From Eustoma russellianum (Eukaryota; Streptophyta; Magnoliopsida; Gentianales; Gentianaceae): a stretch of 64,000 bases of DNA. The notes below the pieces were generated by a model, which was given only the letters and a program-made list of their open reading frames with translations, had not been told where the DNA came from and made no database searches. This document shows, piece by piece, positions 44,043-55,813 of this stretch. Position 1 is the stretch's first letter. Each line of letters opens with the position of its first letter. The translations under genes were made by a program, and so were the position numbers. The DNA lies in contig AP025051.1 of NCBI GenBank assembly GCA_036186865.1, positions 26,834,878-26,898,877 on the forward strand, written 5' to 3'.

Positions 44043-45417
44043 CTATTCTTCATCTGAGGAGAAGGCCAATGCAGAAATGCACGCCTTGAGTTTTGCCTTG
44101 AGCTTGTTGTATTTGGGAAACTCGCTTCTTGGGAATTTTATTTTCTTTCTCAAGGTCACCAATCCGAATTTGTTCCTTTGTCATGTCTTCTCCAAACTGA
44201 TTTAAGTATCGATGTACTTCAACCTCACCATCAAATTTATACTCTAAGCTGTTGTCTTCCTCCATCAGGGCTTTTCCTTTATCTGCTTGGGAGGTAAGGC
44301 TTGGTTGTGGTTGCGGTTTGGTGGGATGTGTTGGAGGGACTGGTTCTTTAGTAGGGACTTTTCGGCCTCTTCCTCTTTAGGTTCATTTTGAACGCCACTT
44401 TTTTGTTCTTTTTTCTAGGATTTGTGGATTTATTGGATGTTGGCTTTGGTATAGTAGTCCGTAGTGGATATCTTTTCTTCATTATCCTCATCCAATGCCA
44501 AATTTACCTTTTTGAGTAATCCATAAATTAGATTACTATACGGAAGCGCTTTGGACTTTTTAGTGACCGTCTCCATCATATTCACAAAAAATTTCTCCAG
44601 AATTTAATTGTTCTCTCATGGCTATTCGATAGTCTATGTAAAATATAAATTACTAGGGAGTTTAGCTGACTTACCAGTGACATAAAAAGTGACAATGGCA
44701 AGCAAAACAAGATAAACCAAGGGCATATTGTTACTGTTTCGGGTGGGGTGGAAGCCAAAGAAGGTTTTGACCCCGTCTTTGGTCACCTTGTACTTATAAT
44801 AGTCCCATTTCCAAGGTTCAAAATCATCCAAACCCTCATCAGGGACACCAAGAAGGTCATTTATTGTTTTCGTATCAAAATCAACTAGTTGACCGTGTAA
44901 AACCGAATTTAAGTAGAATGGCATTCCATTTAAATATTCTACCCTTAAGTTAGCATAAAACAATTGGGCGTAATATGTAGACATGTAATCCATTTCCGAA
45001 ACCTCCCAATTACGTCTACATTTTTAATCATCCAACCAATTGATGATCGAATTTAATTCCTCATTGCTAAAAATGTCCTGAATTTTGAGCAATTTCGATG
45101 GAATTGTGGACCTTTCCTTATTCTCCCATTCATCCATTAACACTTGAGCCCTAAGTGAAATGTATAGGAATTCACTTTGGATCCATGGGCTCTTCTAAAG
45201 CATTCTCATACTCACTAGACTTGAGCCACAGAAAGTTGTTGACTTGAAGCCTTCCCTTAACCTCCGCCAACATGCTTTCTTGAGAGAGGTTTGTTTTCTT
45301 TCTAAGTCCCTTTATTCTAGAGGCATTAGGAACTTGTGGATATGATTGTTGAGGTATTTGTTCCTCCTCATGAGAGGTTCTTGCCTTTTTGAAAGGGTTT
45401 TTCGTTCTTGGGGCCAT
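44043..45417 (-). pseudogene. Putative plant transposon protein ORF (copy A)
   Basis: The minus-strand reading begins MAPRTKNPFKKARTSHEEEQ at 45417 and runs to a stop at 44043 (C-terminus KACISALAFSSDEE is in frame there). Frame changes and stops occur near 45172, 45030, 44634 and between 44600 and 44270. Segments seen: STIPSKLLKIQDIFSNEELN, MSTYYAQLFYANLRVEYLNG, INDLLGVPDEGLDDFE, KTFFGFHPTRNSNNMPLVYL and a charged, probably coiled-coil C-terminus (EDMTKEQIRIGDLEKEN). The layout (MAPRT start, RxF..NL, IN.LLGVP) is that of the domain called 'putative plant transposon protein'. It follows pol on the same strand, the place of the env-like gene in Sireviruses. Function is unknown. Confidence 0.65.
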
Positions 45418-45429
45418 TTGGATGGTTAG

Positions 45430-45769
45430 TGCACAAAGTTTACAAGAGGGTTATTGAAATCAATAAATTGATGTAGAAATAGATTGAATTGAAGAAAAAA
45501 TGGAGTTTTTTTCAAGAAATGTTTGGTTGAAGGGTCGGATTTAAAGGAGAGAAGCGACTCAGGTTTAGGGTTCGCGTTTGGAGAAAAGAGAATGATGAAT
45601 TTTTCTGATTTTTGCAGCTTTTATACTCCCTACGTCCGATGACATCGATCGATCGATGTTTGGGACTTCGATCGATCAATGTCTGAATTACATCAGTCTC
45701 TCAAATAGCTACATTGATCGATCGATGTATGCTGATCTCTATCTTTTTGGTAATTTCGACCCTCTAAAC
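45430..45769. repeat. Junction with ATCGATCGAT units between pol and ORF A
   Basis: Three or four ATCGATCGATGT cores at 45640-45735 match the minisatellite inside the Sirevirus-type LTRs. The rest is AT-rich leader of ORF A. Confidence 0.7.
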
Positions 45770-47345
45770 ATTGTTTATCTTCCCTACTCTTGTTATAATG
45801 GATTCGAATGTCTCTGTAGGAAAGGATTTGGTGAAAATATTTGCTAGTTGATCATTTTTTGGAACAAATTCTACATATACCAATCCTTTCTGAATACAAC
45901 CCCTTATAAAGTGATGTCTCACTTCAATATGTTTGGTTCTACTATGATGTACTGGTTTTGTTCTAAACTTATGGCTGAAGTGTTGTCACATAAGATAGGA
46001 ACTTTGTCAAACTTGACATTTTAATCATTCAAGGTGTTTATCATCCAAAGTAGTTGGGCACAACATGAAGCGGCCGATACATATTCGGATCTCACCGTTG
46101 AAAGTGACAACTATTTTGTTTCTCGGAGAACCAAGAAACTAAGAATCTCCAAGGATTTGGCATGTCCCGGAGGTGCTTTTTCTATCGAATAGGTTCCCGG
46201 CATATTCGGAGTCACTTTACCCTCTTAAGACAAAATACCCATTTTTGGGATAAAATAACTCAAAGTTCAAAGTTCCTTTCAAATACCTAAAAATACGTTT
46301 AATGGCGACTAGATGCGGTTCCTCAGGCATACTTTCATATCTAGCACATAAGCACGCAAAATATTCGGTCTGCTAGCAGTTAAATAAAGTAGACTACCAA
46401 CATACCCCTATATTTTGTTAACTCAACTGGCTGACCATTTTCATCTTTGTCAAGCTTTGTACTTGTGCTCATCGGTGTGCTCACACTCCTTCCATCCTCA
46501 AACTTATATTTCTTAAGTAGATCCTTGGTGTACTTTGTTTGAGATATGCATATCTTATCTTGAGTTTGCTTGATTTGAAGTCCAATGAAGTAATTGAGTT
46601 CACCCATCATGCTCATCTTAAATTCTCCTTCCATCAACTATGCAAAATGCTCAGAAAGAGAATCATTAGTGGCACCAACTATAATATCATCAACATAAAT
46701 TTGAACAAGTAATTTATTATTTTCTTGTTCTTTAATAAAAAGAGTAGTGTCGACTTTTCCTTTTGAAAAACCATTTTCAAGGAGGAAGTTACTTAATCTC
46801 TAGTACCATGCCCTAGGAAGTTGTTTAAGCCCGTAAAGGGCCTTTTTGAGTTTAAATACATGATTTGGATAATCATGATTTTCAAATCCCAGTGGTTGAG
46901 CTACATACACTTCTTCTTGAATTATTCAATTTAAGAAGGCGGATTTCACATCCATTTGGTATATTTTAAATCCTTATAGCATGCATATGACACTAGCATT
47001 CTAATATCTTTTAATCTAGCTACGGAGGCAAAAGTCTCGTCATAGTCTATTTCTTCTTCTTGTCTATATCCTTGAGCTACTAACCTAGCTTTGTTTCTAG
47101 CTATGTTCCTTTTATCATCTATTTAGTTTTTAAATACCCATTTACTGCCAATTATAGAGTGATCACTAGGTTTAGACACTAATTCCCAAACATCACTTCT
47201 TTCAAATTGATTTAGCTCTTCTTGCATAGCTAATACACAATCTTCAGCATTTATAGTCTCTTTTATATTTTATGCTTAACTTGTGAAATAAAAGCATTTT
47301 TATTAAATTTCTTCCTAGTCAATATACCTTTACTTGTTTCACCTA
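45770..47345 (-). pseudogene. Sirevirus-type pol fragment (RT and RNase H)
   Basis: Minus-strand reading from the right: AMQEELNQFERSDVWELV, then YVDD (46686-46697) in a segment LVQIYVDDIIVGATNDS, then the best open part 46637-46380 (MSMMGELNYFIGLQIKQT, DLLKKYKFEDGRSVSTPMS) and RNase H remnants (CDNTSA, RTKHIE near 45935, LANIFTKSF near 45840). MMGELNYFIGLQIKQ and the spacing are typical of Sireviruses. Gag, protease and integrase are missing: the right edge abuts LTR B at 47351. Many stops. Confidence 0.85.
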
Positions 47346-47350
47346 ATATT

Positions 47351-48697
47351 TGTTAGGTTTGTAACACACTCTAGAGGGGGAGTGAATAGAATGTTGGGTA
47401 ATTTTGCAGAATTTTCTTTTGTACTCAAATAGAATTCAAAATCAAAGCAAGAATGGGTGATGAGAGGCAATGAATGAGTACACCGAATATAGAGCGGTTC
47501 GAATCGTAAATGATTCTACTCTACTATTGCTTTGTTGCCAAAGTGGATTTTCAACAACTACTCTTCTTATTAAAGCTAGTAAGAACAAACACAGCAACAC
47601 TTACAATAACACCTTAGTGTAAGCAACCACATCAACAACTTCTTGCACAAAATACCTTTGTGCAACTACAACTACAGCTCTATGCAAGAACGATTTCTTG
47701 CTACCTCACAACTTCAATAAAGTTATCTCAAGAACTTGCTCACTGTGGGTTGAAAGAAGTAGTGGGGATTCACACTTTCTCACTAGTCTAAACACAAGCA
47801 AGAGATCAAATATTTATGGTTCTTCTTGTGTTAGACTCTATATCTCAATATACAACAATGAAGAACAAAGAAAGGCTTAACACGCTTTAAACACTTTTAC
47901 ACATGAGAGAAATATACAACAATGAATAATGAAGCTAGATGATGGTGAAAGTGTGTATTTGCCTCATCCAAGCTTCATCCATTTATAGAAGGAGTTCACC
48001 ATGTTTTGGAGCCTTCACCATGTCTTCAACTCAATCTCCAAGTCTTGAAAAATTGAAAATAGCATTTAGCCCCCCTATGGAGTGATTAGATCCTCAATAG
48101 CCACCCTAGAGAATCTTAGACATGGATAAAATAGTCAAGGAAGCATGTATTATGTTGGAGTAAAGTCCACAAGAAATTTGAGCAAGATTAGAGAGAGAAA
48201 ACATCATAAATCTCCCTTGGATTTTGTTCCAACAGTCATAAAATTTTGAATTCTAAGGGACGTTGATCGATCCATGTGCCTGTACTGAGAGATCGACGTC
48301 CTCCAGAAAGTTTGCAGTTTTAAAACTGTAGTACATCGATCAATCAACATCTCTCCTTTGAGAGACTGATGTACATCGACCGATCGATGTCCCTTGGCCT
48401 GAGAGATCGATGTCTTCTAGAAACTTTCGGGATTTGAAACTTCTTGATGTCGATCGATCGATGTCCTTTAGGCTGAGAGATCGATGTTGGATAGAAAGTT
48501 CCAAACTTAACCAATCTCAACATGAATCGATCCATGTCTCTTCCTGAGAGACTGATGTACACATCAATCGGTCCATGTGAGGGATTGATGTCTCACAATG
48601 TGTTTTTCTCATTTTGCTTCAAACTCCAAATGTGAATTTCCATTTTAACCCATTCCAAACATCTTTTAACATAATCAAAACATTTCATATTCCAACA
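47351..48697 (-). repeat. Sirevirus-type LTR B
   Basis: It is 1,347 bp, starting TGTTAGGTTTGTAACAC and ending CATATTCCAACA. The minisatellite with ATCGATCGAT cores is at 48260-48600. A minus-strand purine tract (AAAAAGGGGGAAAT) abuts its right edge, so it is a 3' LTR for the unit to its right. Its left edge lies directly against truncated pol, without a primer site. Confidence 0.85.
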
Positions 48698-49270
48698 ATT
48701 TCCCCCTTTTTGATGATTTCAAAACCAAGATTTAAAAGATGTTTGAACATTTACTTTTGAACTAGCTAAGTGTTTCAAACTTAAAATTTTCAATCTCCCC
48801 CTTAGTATATGCATTTTATACTTTCCGTAATAACATATGTGAACATGATTTTCATAAATACAATGAATTTTTTTAAAATATGGAAATTCTCCCCCTCAAT
48901 CAATTATGCACCAAAAGACTCCCCCTCAACCAAACATACATCAATTACAAAATTTTCTCTTTTCACTAACCATTATCAAGATTACTATCAAGGCCATCAA
49001 ACCCATCAAGATTAATATCAAGCAAGCAAGCATTACACTTTTCCATCACGATTCATATACAAGAAAGCAATAAGCAATACACTTTAAGATTCATATGCAA
49101 GCAAGCACTAAGCAATACTTCTAGGCAATACTTCTTTCTCCACCTTTCTGAAAGCATCAAAATAATGATTAGAAACATAATGCATCATCAAAACTTCGAA
49201 TCAAAACCAAGTTTAGCAGATACATAAGTCAATAAAGTCTAAGTATTAATCTAAACATGAGGATAATTGG
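48698..49270 (-). other. Second multi-polypurine-tract region
   Basis: Plus-strand CCCCC runs near 48706, 48794, 48889 and 48916 correspond to minus-strand polypurine tracts. Interrupted by CAAGCAAGCA and ATCAAG short repeats. Confidence 0.6.
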
Positions 49271-49287
49271 GGAATGAACGAAGAGAC

Positions 49288-50273
49288 CTAGTCTTCATCG
49301 GATGAAAATGTGATTTCGGGGATGCACGCCTTCATCTTTGCTTTGAGCTTGGCAAATCTTGACTCGTGCATTGTCCCTTTGCCTTGTAGCTCACCGGCCT
49401 CCTATTGAAGACTAGTAACTTGAGCTTGGAGTTCCGTAACATTGGAGCTCAAGCCACTAGGTTCTTTTTGAGTGTTGGGTACATGAATTTGTGCCTCTTC
49501 CGGAGCGTTCACGTCTTCACCTGCTTATTCTTCTTGTGCTCGGCCTTTCATAGCTTCTTTCCTAGCCTTTAGCACTTGTTGGATGTTGAACTTATCATAA
49601 AAATCCTCATGTATGATTTGGTCAAGATCCATGTCGTCACATGTATCACTGACTTCACAAGCATTCGATAGATGAGATTACTATAGGGAAGAGCTTTATT
49701 TTGCTTCTTTGCGGCCTCAATCATATTCGTCATAAAAAGCTCTCCAAAGTTGACTCTCTCACGGTTGGCTATGCGGTAGGCAATATAGAAATCCAAATTG
49801 CTAGTCCCTTTAGCGGACTTGCCATTTATACAAAAGGTTACTATGGCAAGGAGGGTGCGGTATACCAAGGGCATGTCAATTGTGTTCTTGGTTGGGTGAT
49901 AACCTAAGAATGTTTTCACTTCATCCGTAGTAACTTTCCATCATGATGTATCCCACTTCTACACATCAAATTCATAGTACCCTTGATTTGGTACTCCAAT
50001 CAACTCACAAATATTTCCAACATCCCATTCAATGTGATTTCCATCAATGATAGTGTGCAAAGCTAAAGGAAGATCATTAATATATTGAACCCATAAATTT
50101 CCATAGAATAGCCTAGTATACCTAGTGGACATTTTGTCCATCTCACTTTCAAGCCAAATACTTTTCTATTGTTGGACATCCAACCATTCAATGATAGGAC
50201 TTAACTCATTATTGCTTATAATGTCATTGATTCTAAGCAATTTGAGTGGAATAGTTGCCGGCTCTTCTATATA
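49288..50273 (-). pseudogene. Putative plant transposon protein ORF (copy B)
   Basis: Homologous to copy A in the same orientation. Segments: ATIPLKLLRINDIISNNELS, MSTRYTRLFYGNLWVQYIND (50141-49959), ICELIGVPNQGYYEFD, KTFLGYHPTKNTIDMPLVYR (49919-49569) and a C-terminus ACIPEITFSSDED ending at 49288. The N-terminal MAPRT part is absent: the frame begins at the border with LTR C. Frameshifts and stops near 49945, 49690-49650 and in the tail. The two copies agree best in the central domain and the last residues. Confidence 0.65.
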
Positions 50274-51532
50274 CTTGATATAGAGTGGTTCGAATCGTAA
50301 ATGATTCTACTCCACTACCACTTTGTTGCCAAAGTGGATTTTCAATAACTACTCTTCGTCTTAAACCTAATAAGAGCAAAAACATCAATACTTACACTAA
50401 CAATTTAGTGTAAGCCGCCACAACAACAACTTTTTGCATAAAACACCTTTGTGCGACTACAACAACTTCAGCTCTAAGCAAGAACAACTTCTTGCAACCT
50501 CACAACTTCAACAAAGTTCTCTCAAGAACTTTCTCATAGTGTGTTTAAGGAAGTAGTGGGGTTTACACTATCTCAGTAGTCTAAACACAAGAAAAAGATC
50601 AAATATTTTTGGTTCCTCTTGTGTTAGACTTGCTATATCTAAATATACAACAACGAAGAACAAATAAAGGCTTAATAAGCTTTAAACACTTTTACACAAA
50701 TGAGAGAAATATACAATAATGAAGAATGAAGCTTAACGATGGGAAAAGTGTATAAATGCCTCATCTGAGCTTCTTCTATTTGTAGGAAGTGTTCCCCACG
50801 TATTGGAGCCTTCACCATGTCTCAAGTCAATCTCCAAGTCTTGAAAAATTGAAAATAGCCTTTAGCCACCCTATGGAGTGATTTGATCCTCAATAGCCAC
50901 CCTAGAGAATCTTAGACATGGATAAAATAGTCAAGGAAGCATGTATTATGTTAGAGAAAAGTCCACAAGAAATTTGAGCAACACTGAAAAGAGTAAACAC
51001 CATGAATCTCCATTGGATTCTGTTGCAATGGTCATAAAAATTTGAATTCTGGGGGACATTGATCGATTGATGTGTCTGGCCTGAGAGATCGATGTCCTCC
51101 AGAAAGTTTCCGGTTTGGAAACTACAACACATCGATCGATCGAAGTCTCTACCTGAAAGACTGATGTGACATTGGTCGAGATATCCCTGTGACTGAGATA
51201 TCGATGCCTTCCAGAAAGGTTTTAGTTTTGAACCTCTTCCACATCGATCGATTGAAGTCTCTATTTTAGAGATTGAAGTCACATCGATCGATCGATGTCC
51301 CTGCATTTGAGAGATCGATGTTGGCCAGAAAGGTTCGAACCTTGGACCTTTCCAACATAGATCGATCGATGTCTCTCTTTGAGAGACTGATATATACATA
51401 GATCGATCTATGTAAGAGATCTATGTTCCATAATGTGTTTTTCTCATTTTACTTCAAATTCCATGTGTGAATTTCCTTTTTAACTTATTCGAAAGATCTT
51501 TTTACTTCATCAAAAAATTTCATATGCCAACA
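50274..51532 (-). repeat. Sirevirus-type LTR C, truncated
   Basis: It matches LTR B from about its 125th base (GGTTCGAATCGTAAATGATT) to the end CATATGCCAACA. ATCGATCGAT units are at 51050-51430. No primer site separates it from ORF B, so a deletion has joined them. Confidence 0.8.
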
Positions 51533-51760
51533 AATGGGTTTTGGGAAAGAAATGAAATTACACTTTCTAATAAGTCTAAACCACAAGCAAGAGATCAAAT
51601 ATGTATAGTTCCTCTTGTGTTAGACTTCTATTCTTACAATTACAACAATGAAAACATGCAACAAGAGCTTAATGAGCTTTAAGCACTTTTGCACATTTGA
51701 GAACTTTTTACAATAATTGAAAATGAAGTTTAAAGATGATGAAAGTGTGTAAATGCCTTG
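51533..51760 (-). repeat. Further Sirevirus-type LTR fragment
   Basis: It repeats the middle part of the LTR (AGTCTAAACCACAAGCAAGAG, TTCCTCTTGTGTTAGACTT, GATGATGAAAGTGTGTAAATGCC) directly after LTR C. Confidence 0.7.
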
Positions 51761-52030
51761 AAAACGTTTTTTCTTTTATTTCAATTTCTCATTCTACAAA
51801 CATTGCGGTAAAGTTTTGACTCATAGTATTCACGTTTGCACTTTGTATAAAGCGGAGGGAAATCTTTTTGTACAAATTAATGATATTACTTTTAAAAACC
51901 AAATTTGTTAAGGATGAAAACTAATACTACATTCAACATTTAGTAATTTAAATGCTCACATACATCATCATAAATGAAAAATGCAAAATGAAAAGTAAAA
52001 TTAGTTTCCAAAGAGAAAGTTAAATTTTAC
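51761..52030. other. Unassigned spacer
   Basis: No recognised feature. The last five bases, TTTAC, would be the left TSD of Copia4. Confidence 0.4.
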
Positions 52031-52568
52031 TGTCAAAGTTCCTAATCAAGGTGAAGGTGAGGAAGAAGGCGAAGGCGCAACTAAGTAAGTTGGTGAAGCG
52101 GTTGAGACAAATAGAGGATGCAATCCGTGATAATAGAGGAAGCTATCATGTGATTGGAGGATTAATGTCTAGAATCATCTCATTGGTTAAGAAGGGATGT
52201 CTGGGATCACGGGGATCCAGTTGCAGCTGAAGGTGGTTGGAGCAGCTAGGTAGACTTCAGGATGAAGAAGAAGTACAACGTGTGGGAGTAGTTTGAATGT
52301 GTGAAATTATTGATGTACCTTTATATAATATGTTGTAATTTTCTTAGAATAGGGATATTCTTGTAATTCTAGCGCAGGCAATTATTTTTCTCTTCTTCCT
52401 GCTGAAGCCTTTATATGGCTCGTCGCTTTAATTGCTTTCTGTCTCTTCTAGTGCAATCACCATATGGTTGCAAATTGATTTGTTCATTGTATCTTCGTTT
52501 TTCCTTGCTTGCACACAGCAGTCTGCGACTTGCTGTTAAATAATTGAATAGTATTTTGGTTTTTAACA
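52031..52568 (+). repeat. Copia4 5' LTR
   Basis: 538 bp, TGTCAAAG ... TTTTAACA. TATA-like TTTATATGG at about 52410-52418. Its first 167 bp match 55646-55813 with roughly eight differences. Confidence 0.92.
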
Positions 52569-52580
52569 TGGTATCAGAGC
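52569..52580 (+). other. Copia4 primer-binding site (tRNA-iMet type)
   Basis: TGGTATCAGAGC directly after the LTR. Confidence 0.95.
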
Positions 52581-52615
52581 TTTATTCCTGCGTCTGATGA
52601 ATTTTGGTACATTCA

Positions 52616-53123
52616 TGGCTAATATCAAAAATTCCCCAAGTTCTTCGAATAGTGCAGCCCTTCTCTTGTACTTGCTCAACCTTTGCTTGGTGGAAACAAC
52701 TTTCACAGTTGGAGTAGGGCCTTCAGAAAGGCATTGGAGTACAAAAATAAGGTAGGCTTCGTGACATGTATGATTCCTAAGCCTACTGAGATGGATCGCA
52801 GATATGTGGCCTGGACAAAGGCAAATAATATGGTTGCCTCACGGATTGTTAATTTAGTTATACCTTCCATTGGTCAGAGTATTATGTGGTTTGATAATGC
52901 TTGTGATATATGGAATGATTTGAAACATAGATATGGTAATGCGGATGTCTTTAAAATGTCTGATTTGCAAGAGCAATTTTATGCCACTAGGCAGGAAAGC
53001 AGTTCAGTTACAGAGTACTACACTCGTCTGAAAGTATTATGGGAAGAGCTGATGGTATTGCGTTATATTCCTAATTGTGTTTGTAATGTATGCACTTGTA
53101 ATGTTTCTGCACAAAAGGCATAG
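52616..53123 (+). pseudogene. Copia4 gag, truncated
   Basis: ATG 52616 (MANIKNSPSSSNSA) shifts frame near 52660 into 52683-53123, which reads LGGNNFHSWSRAFRKALEYK, MVASRIVNLVIPSIGQSIMW and YYTRLKVLWEELMVLRYIPN. The frame passes at about 53112 straight into integrase sequence and stops. Gag C-terminus, zinc knuckle and protease are deleted. Confidence 0.88.
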
Positions 53124-54070
53124 TCCATCAAACCAGCTGTGTATATATCCCACAGCAAAATGGACTTGTTGAACGAAAACACCAACACATCCTCAATGTG
53201 GCTAGAGCACTAAAATTTCAGGCCCAAGTTCCAGCAAGTTAATGGGGATTTTGTGTGCAACATGCGGTATATCTTATCAACCTTACTCCATCTCCTTTGC
53301 TTAGCCATAAAACTCCTTACCAAATACTCTTCAATAAATCCCCTTCATATAGTCACCTTAGAATTTTCAGTTGCATGTGTTTTGCAACTAATGTATCTCC
53401 CTCTATAGAAAAATTTACTCCTAGAGCCAGGAAAAGTATCTTCCTAGGAATGTCACATACTACAAAAGGTTACATTCTACAAGACTTAACAACTAAGGAT
53501 GTATTCATATCTAGAGTTGTAACCTTTCATGAAAACATTTTTCCTTTTGAAGCCAAAGCCATGCCTGTTATGTCTTCAGAACTCAACCTACCATCTTATG
53601 TCAATTGTCCCTCAGCGTTTAGACCAATCATTCTACTTTTCACAGTCCTTCTGAATATCCTCTTCATATGTCATCTCTTGAAATGAATCATGATGCTACC
53701 TACCCGGCTGATAATCCAATTCCAACAAACGATCTATCCAATGCCTCACCTCAGCCATCTTCAGCACCACAACCAGTCAAGAAACATGATCCTCTCCCTT
53801 TATCACAAGAAACAGATCAGTCAAGCCCAAGAGCAGATAACCTTCTATCATCCCCAGAAAGATCCATCAAATCCATTCAGATTGACCTTCCACTAAATAG
53901 ACCAAATCGTACAAGCACACTCCTAAGTATCTTAAAGAATATTATTGTAATCAGATTATCTCAAATCAAACTCATTCAAACTCTACATCAGCAGTATCAT
54001 TAAAATTTTCCACTCCACATTCACTTAAAAAATATATTTCTTTTGAATCTCTGGCACCAAAGTACAAAGC
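53117..54070 (+). pseudogene. Copia4 integrase, C-terminal part, and linker
   Basis: It starts at GIVHQTSCVYIPQQNGLVER, so only the third catalytic residue (Glu) remains. TAA near 53240 is followed by 53255-53686 (HAVYLINLTPSPLLSHKTPY, LRIFSCMCFATN, KGYILQDLTTKDVFISRVV). The Pro/Ser/Gln-rich linker to RT lies at about 53668-54003 in another frame. Without the two aspartates it cannot integrate DNA. Confidence 0.88.
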
Positions 54071-54077
54071 ATATGCA

Positions 54078-55073
54078 TTGAACATTAGTATATATACAGA
54101 ACCCGACTCCTTTGAAGAAGCATCTAGTTCTGCTAAATGGCAGAAGTCTATGGATGATGAAATAGCAGCACTTGAGAGTAATAACACTTTGATAATGACA
54201 AAACTACCCCTAGGAAAGAAAGTCATTGGGTGTAAATGGGTGTATAAGGTTAAGTATAAGCCTGATGCTTCTGTGGATAGGTACAAGGCTAGATTGGTTA
54301 CAAAGGGTTACACACAGCAATTTGGAGTGGACTATCAAGATACTTTTTCACCAGTGGCCAAGATGACCACAGTCAGGATGGTGTTAGCCTTGACATATAG
54401 GCTTTGATAGCATGTACATCAACTGGATGTTAATAATGCATTTTTACACGGTGACTTACATGAAGAAATATATATGACTGAACCTCCTGGTATGCCAGTA
54501 GGTCAAGGTGATACTGTGTGTAAACTGTATAAATCTTTATATGGCCTAAAGCAAGCAAGTAATGAGTGGAATGCCAGGTTTACTAGTTTTCTTATCTCAC
54601 TGGGATTTTGTCAGTCCAAGAATGATTATACCTTGTTTACCAGGTTATCAGGTGATTCATTATTGATCTTGCTGGTTTACATTGATGATGTAATTGTGGC
54701 AAGCAAAAACTTAGATGAAATTGAAGGGATCAAAGAGGCATTGGACCTAGAGTTTCATATCAAAAATTTGGGTGAACTAAGATACTTTCTTGGAATTGAG
54801 GTGACCAAGTCTCAAAAGGGGATGGTTATAAACCAGAGAAAATATACACTGCAACTCTTAGAACAAGTGGGATTTCTAGGCTCTAAACCAACTTCCACCC
54901 CTATGGAAAGTCATGTGAAACTGTTTCGTGGAGACTCAGATCCCATGGATAATGTCACTGAATATAGAAAGCTAGCGGGGAAACTGATTTATCTTACTAT
55001 AACAAGGCCTCACATAGCCTTCAGTGTACAACAGTTGAGCCAGTTCTTAGATTGTCCTGCTATGAATCATTAG
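54078..55073 (+). pseudogene. Copia4 reverse transcriptase
   Basis: 54078-54407 reads EEASSSAKWQKSMDDEIAAL, IGCKWVYKVKYKPDASVDRY and DTFSPVAKMTTVRMVLA. Two stops at about 54405-54410 precede FLHGDLHEEIYMTEPPG, SLYGLKQASNEWNARFTSFL and the catalytic YIDD (54678-54689), in the same frame. A stop at 55071 follows FLDCPAMNH. The RT core frame is otherwise intact. Confidence 0.92.
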
Positions 55074-55640
55074 AAGGTATCGCATAGAGTCCTAAGGTAT
55101 TTGAAAGGATCCATTGGGCAAGGTATCTTACTGTCCAGCAATGGAGAACTTAGACTCAAGGGGTCTGTGGATTCTGACTAGGCAGGATGCCAGGAAACAA
55201 AGAGATCAGTTACGGGCTATTGTATGTTCCTGGGTGACAGCTTGATATCTTGGAAGGCGAAGAAACAAACCACGGTTTCAAGGTCCTCAAAAGAAACTGA
55301 TTATAGGGCTATGGCAATGGCAGTGTGTGAAGTGCAGTGGATGATTTTCTTGGCCAAGGACCTTATGATCACAGGATAGGAACCTGTTGAACTGTTCTGT
55401 GATAGTAAAAGTGCGTTGTACATAGCTAAGAATCTAGTATTTCATGAGGAAAAAAAACATATAGAAATTGATTGTCATGTTGTTAGGGAAAAGGTGCAGC
55501 AGGAGACTGTGAAGCTGATGCCAGTCAGAACGGAATTTCAGTTGGCAGACCTTTTTACCAAAGCTCTGGATAGTAAAAGAATGGCGCAGTTGCTTAGAGT
55601 GACGGGGATGTGTAACATCTATAGCAAGCTGGACTTGAGG
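55074..55640 (+). pseudogene. Copia4 RNase H
   Basis: SHRVLRYLKGSIGQGILL, SVDSD then TAG (55180 region) AGCQETKRSVTGYCMFLG, SWKAKKQTTVSRSS, another TAG near 55376, and CDSKSALYIAKNLVFHEEKK, EIDCHVVREKV, LADLFTKALDSKRM. The last open frame continues through the polypurine tract and the LTR stub into the chromovirus LTR, ending at 55868. Confidence 0.88.
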
Positions 55641-55645
55641 GAGGG
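55634..55645 (+). other. Copia4 polypurine tract
   Basis: TTGAGGGAGGG precedes TGTCAAAG of the right LTR. Confidence 0.9.
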
Positions 55646-55813
55646 TGTCAAAGATCCTGATCAAGGTGAAGGTGAGGAAGAAGCGAAGGCGCAGCTAAGT
55701 CAGTTGGTGAAGCGGTTGAGACGCATAGAGGATGCAATCCGTGATAATAGAGGAAGCTATCATGTGATTGGAGGATTAATGTCTAGAATCATCTCATTAG
55801 TTAAGAAGGGATG
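55646..55813 (+). repeat. Copia4 3' LTR, first 168 bp
   Basis: Cut by the chromovirus after AAGAAGGGATG. The last five bases GGATG should be its TSD. Confidence 0.9.

Larger units (their letters stand above)
52031..55813 (+). mobile_element. Copia4: internally deleted copia element, right LTR interrupted
   Basis: Left LTR 52031-52568, iMet-type primer site, shortened gag, late integrase, RT, RNase H, polypurine tract and the first 168 bp of the right LTR (55646-55813), where a chromovirus is inserted. It is related to Copia1 (IMWF/IDxAxxIWxDLK, EEL.VL...P.C.CN gag; NGLVExKHQHILNVARALKF integrase). About 1.6 kb between gag and integrase is missing. The rest of the right LTR lies beyond the window. 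Confidence 0.92.

Noticed and set aside
48344..48562. 72-codon minus-strand ORF in LTR B
   Set aside because: Same minisatellite artefact as above.
50902..51399. 165-codon minus-strand ORF
   Set aside because: It runs through the ATCGATCGAT minisatellite of LTR C. The repeated SIDR/RSID residues come from the repeat, not from a protein family.
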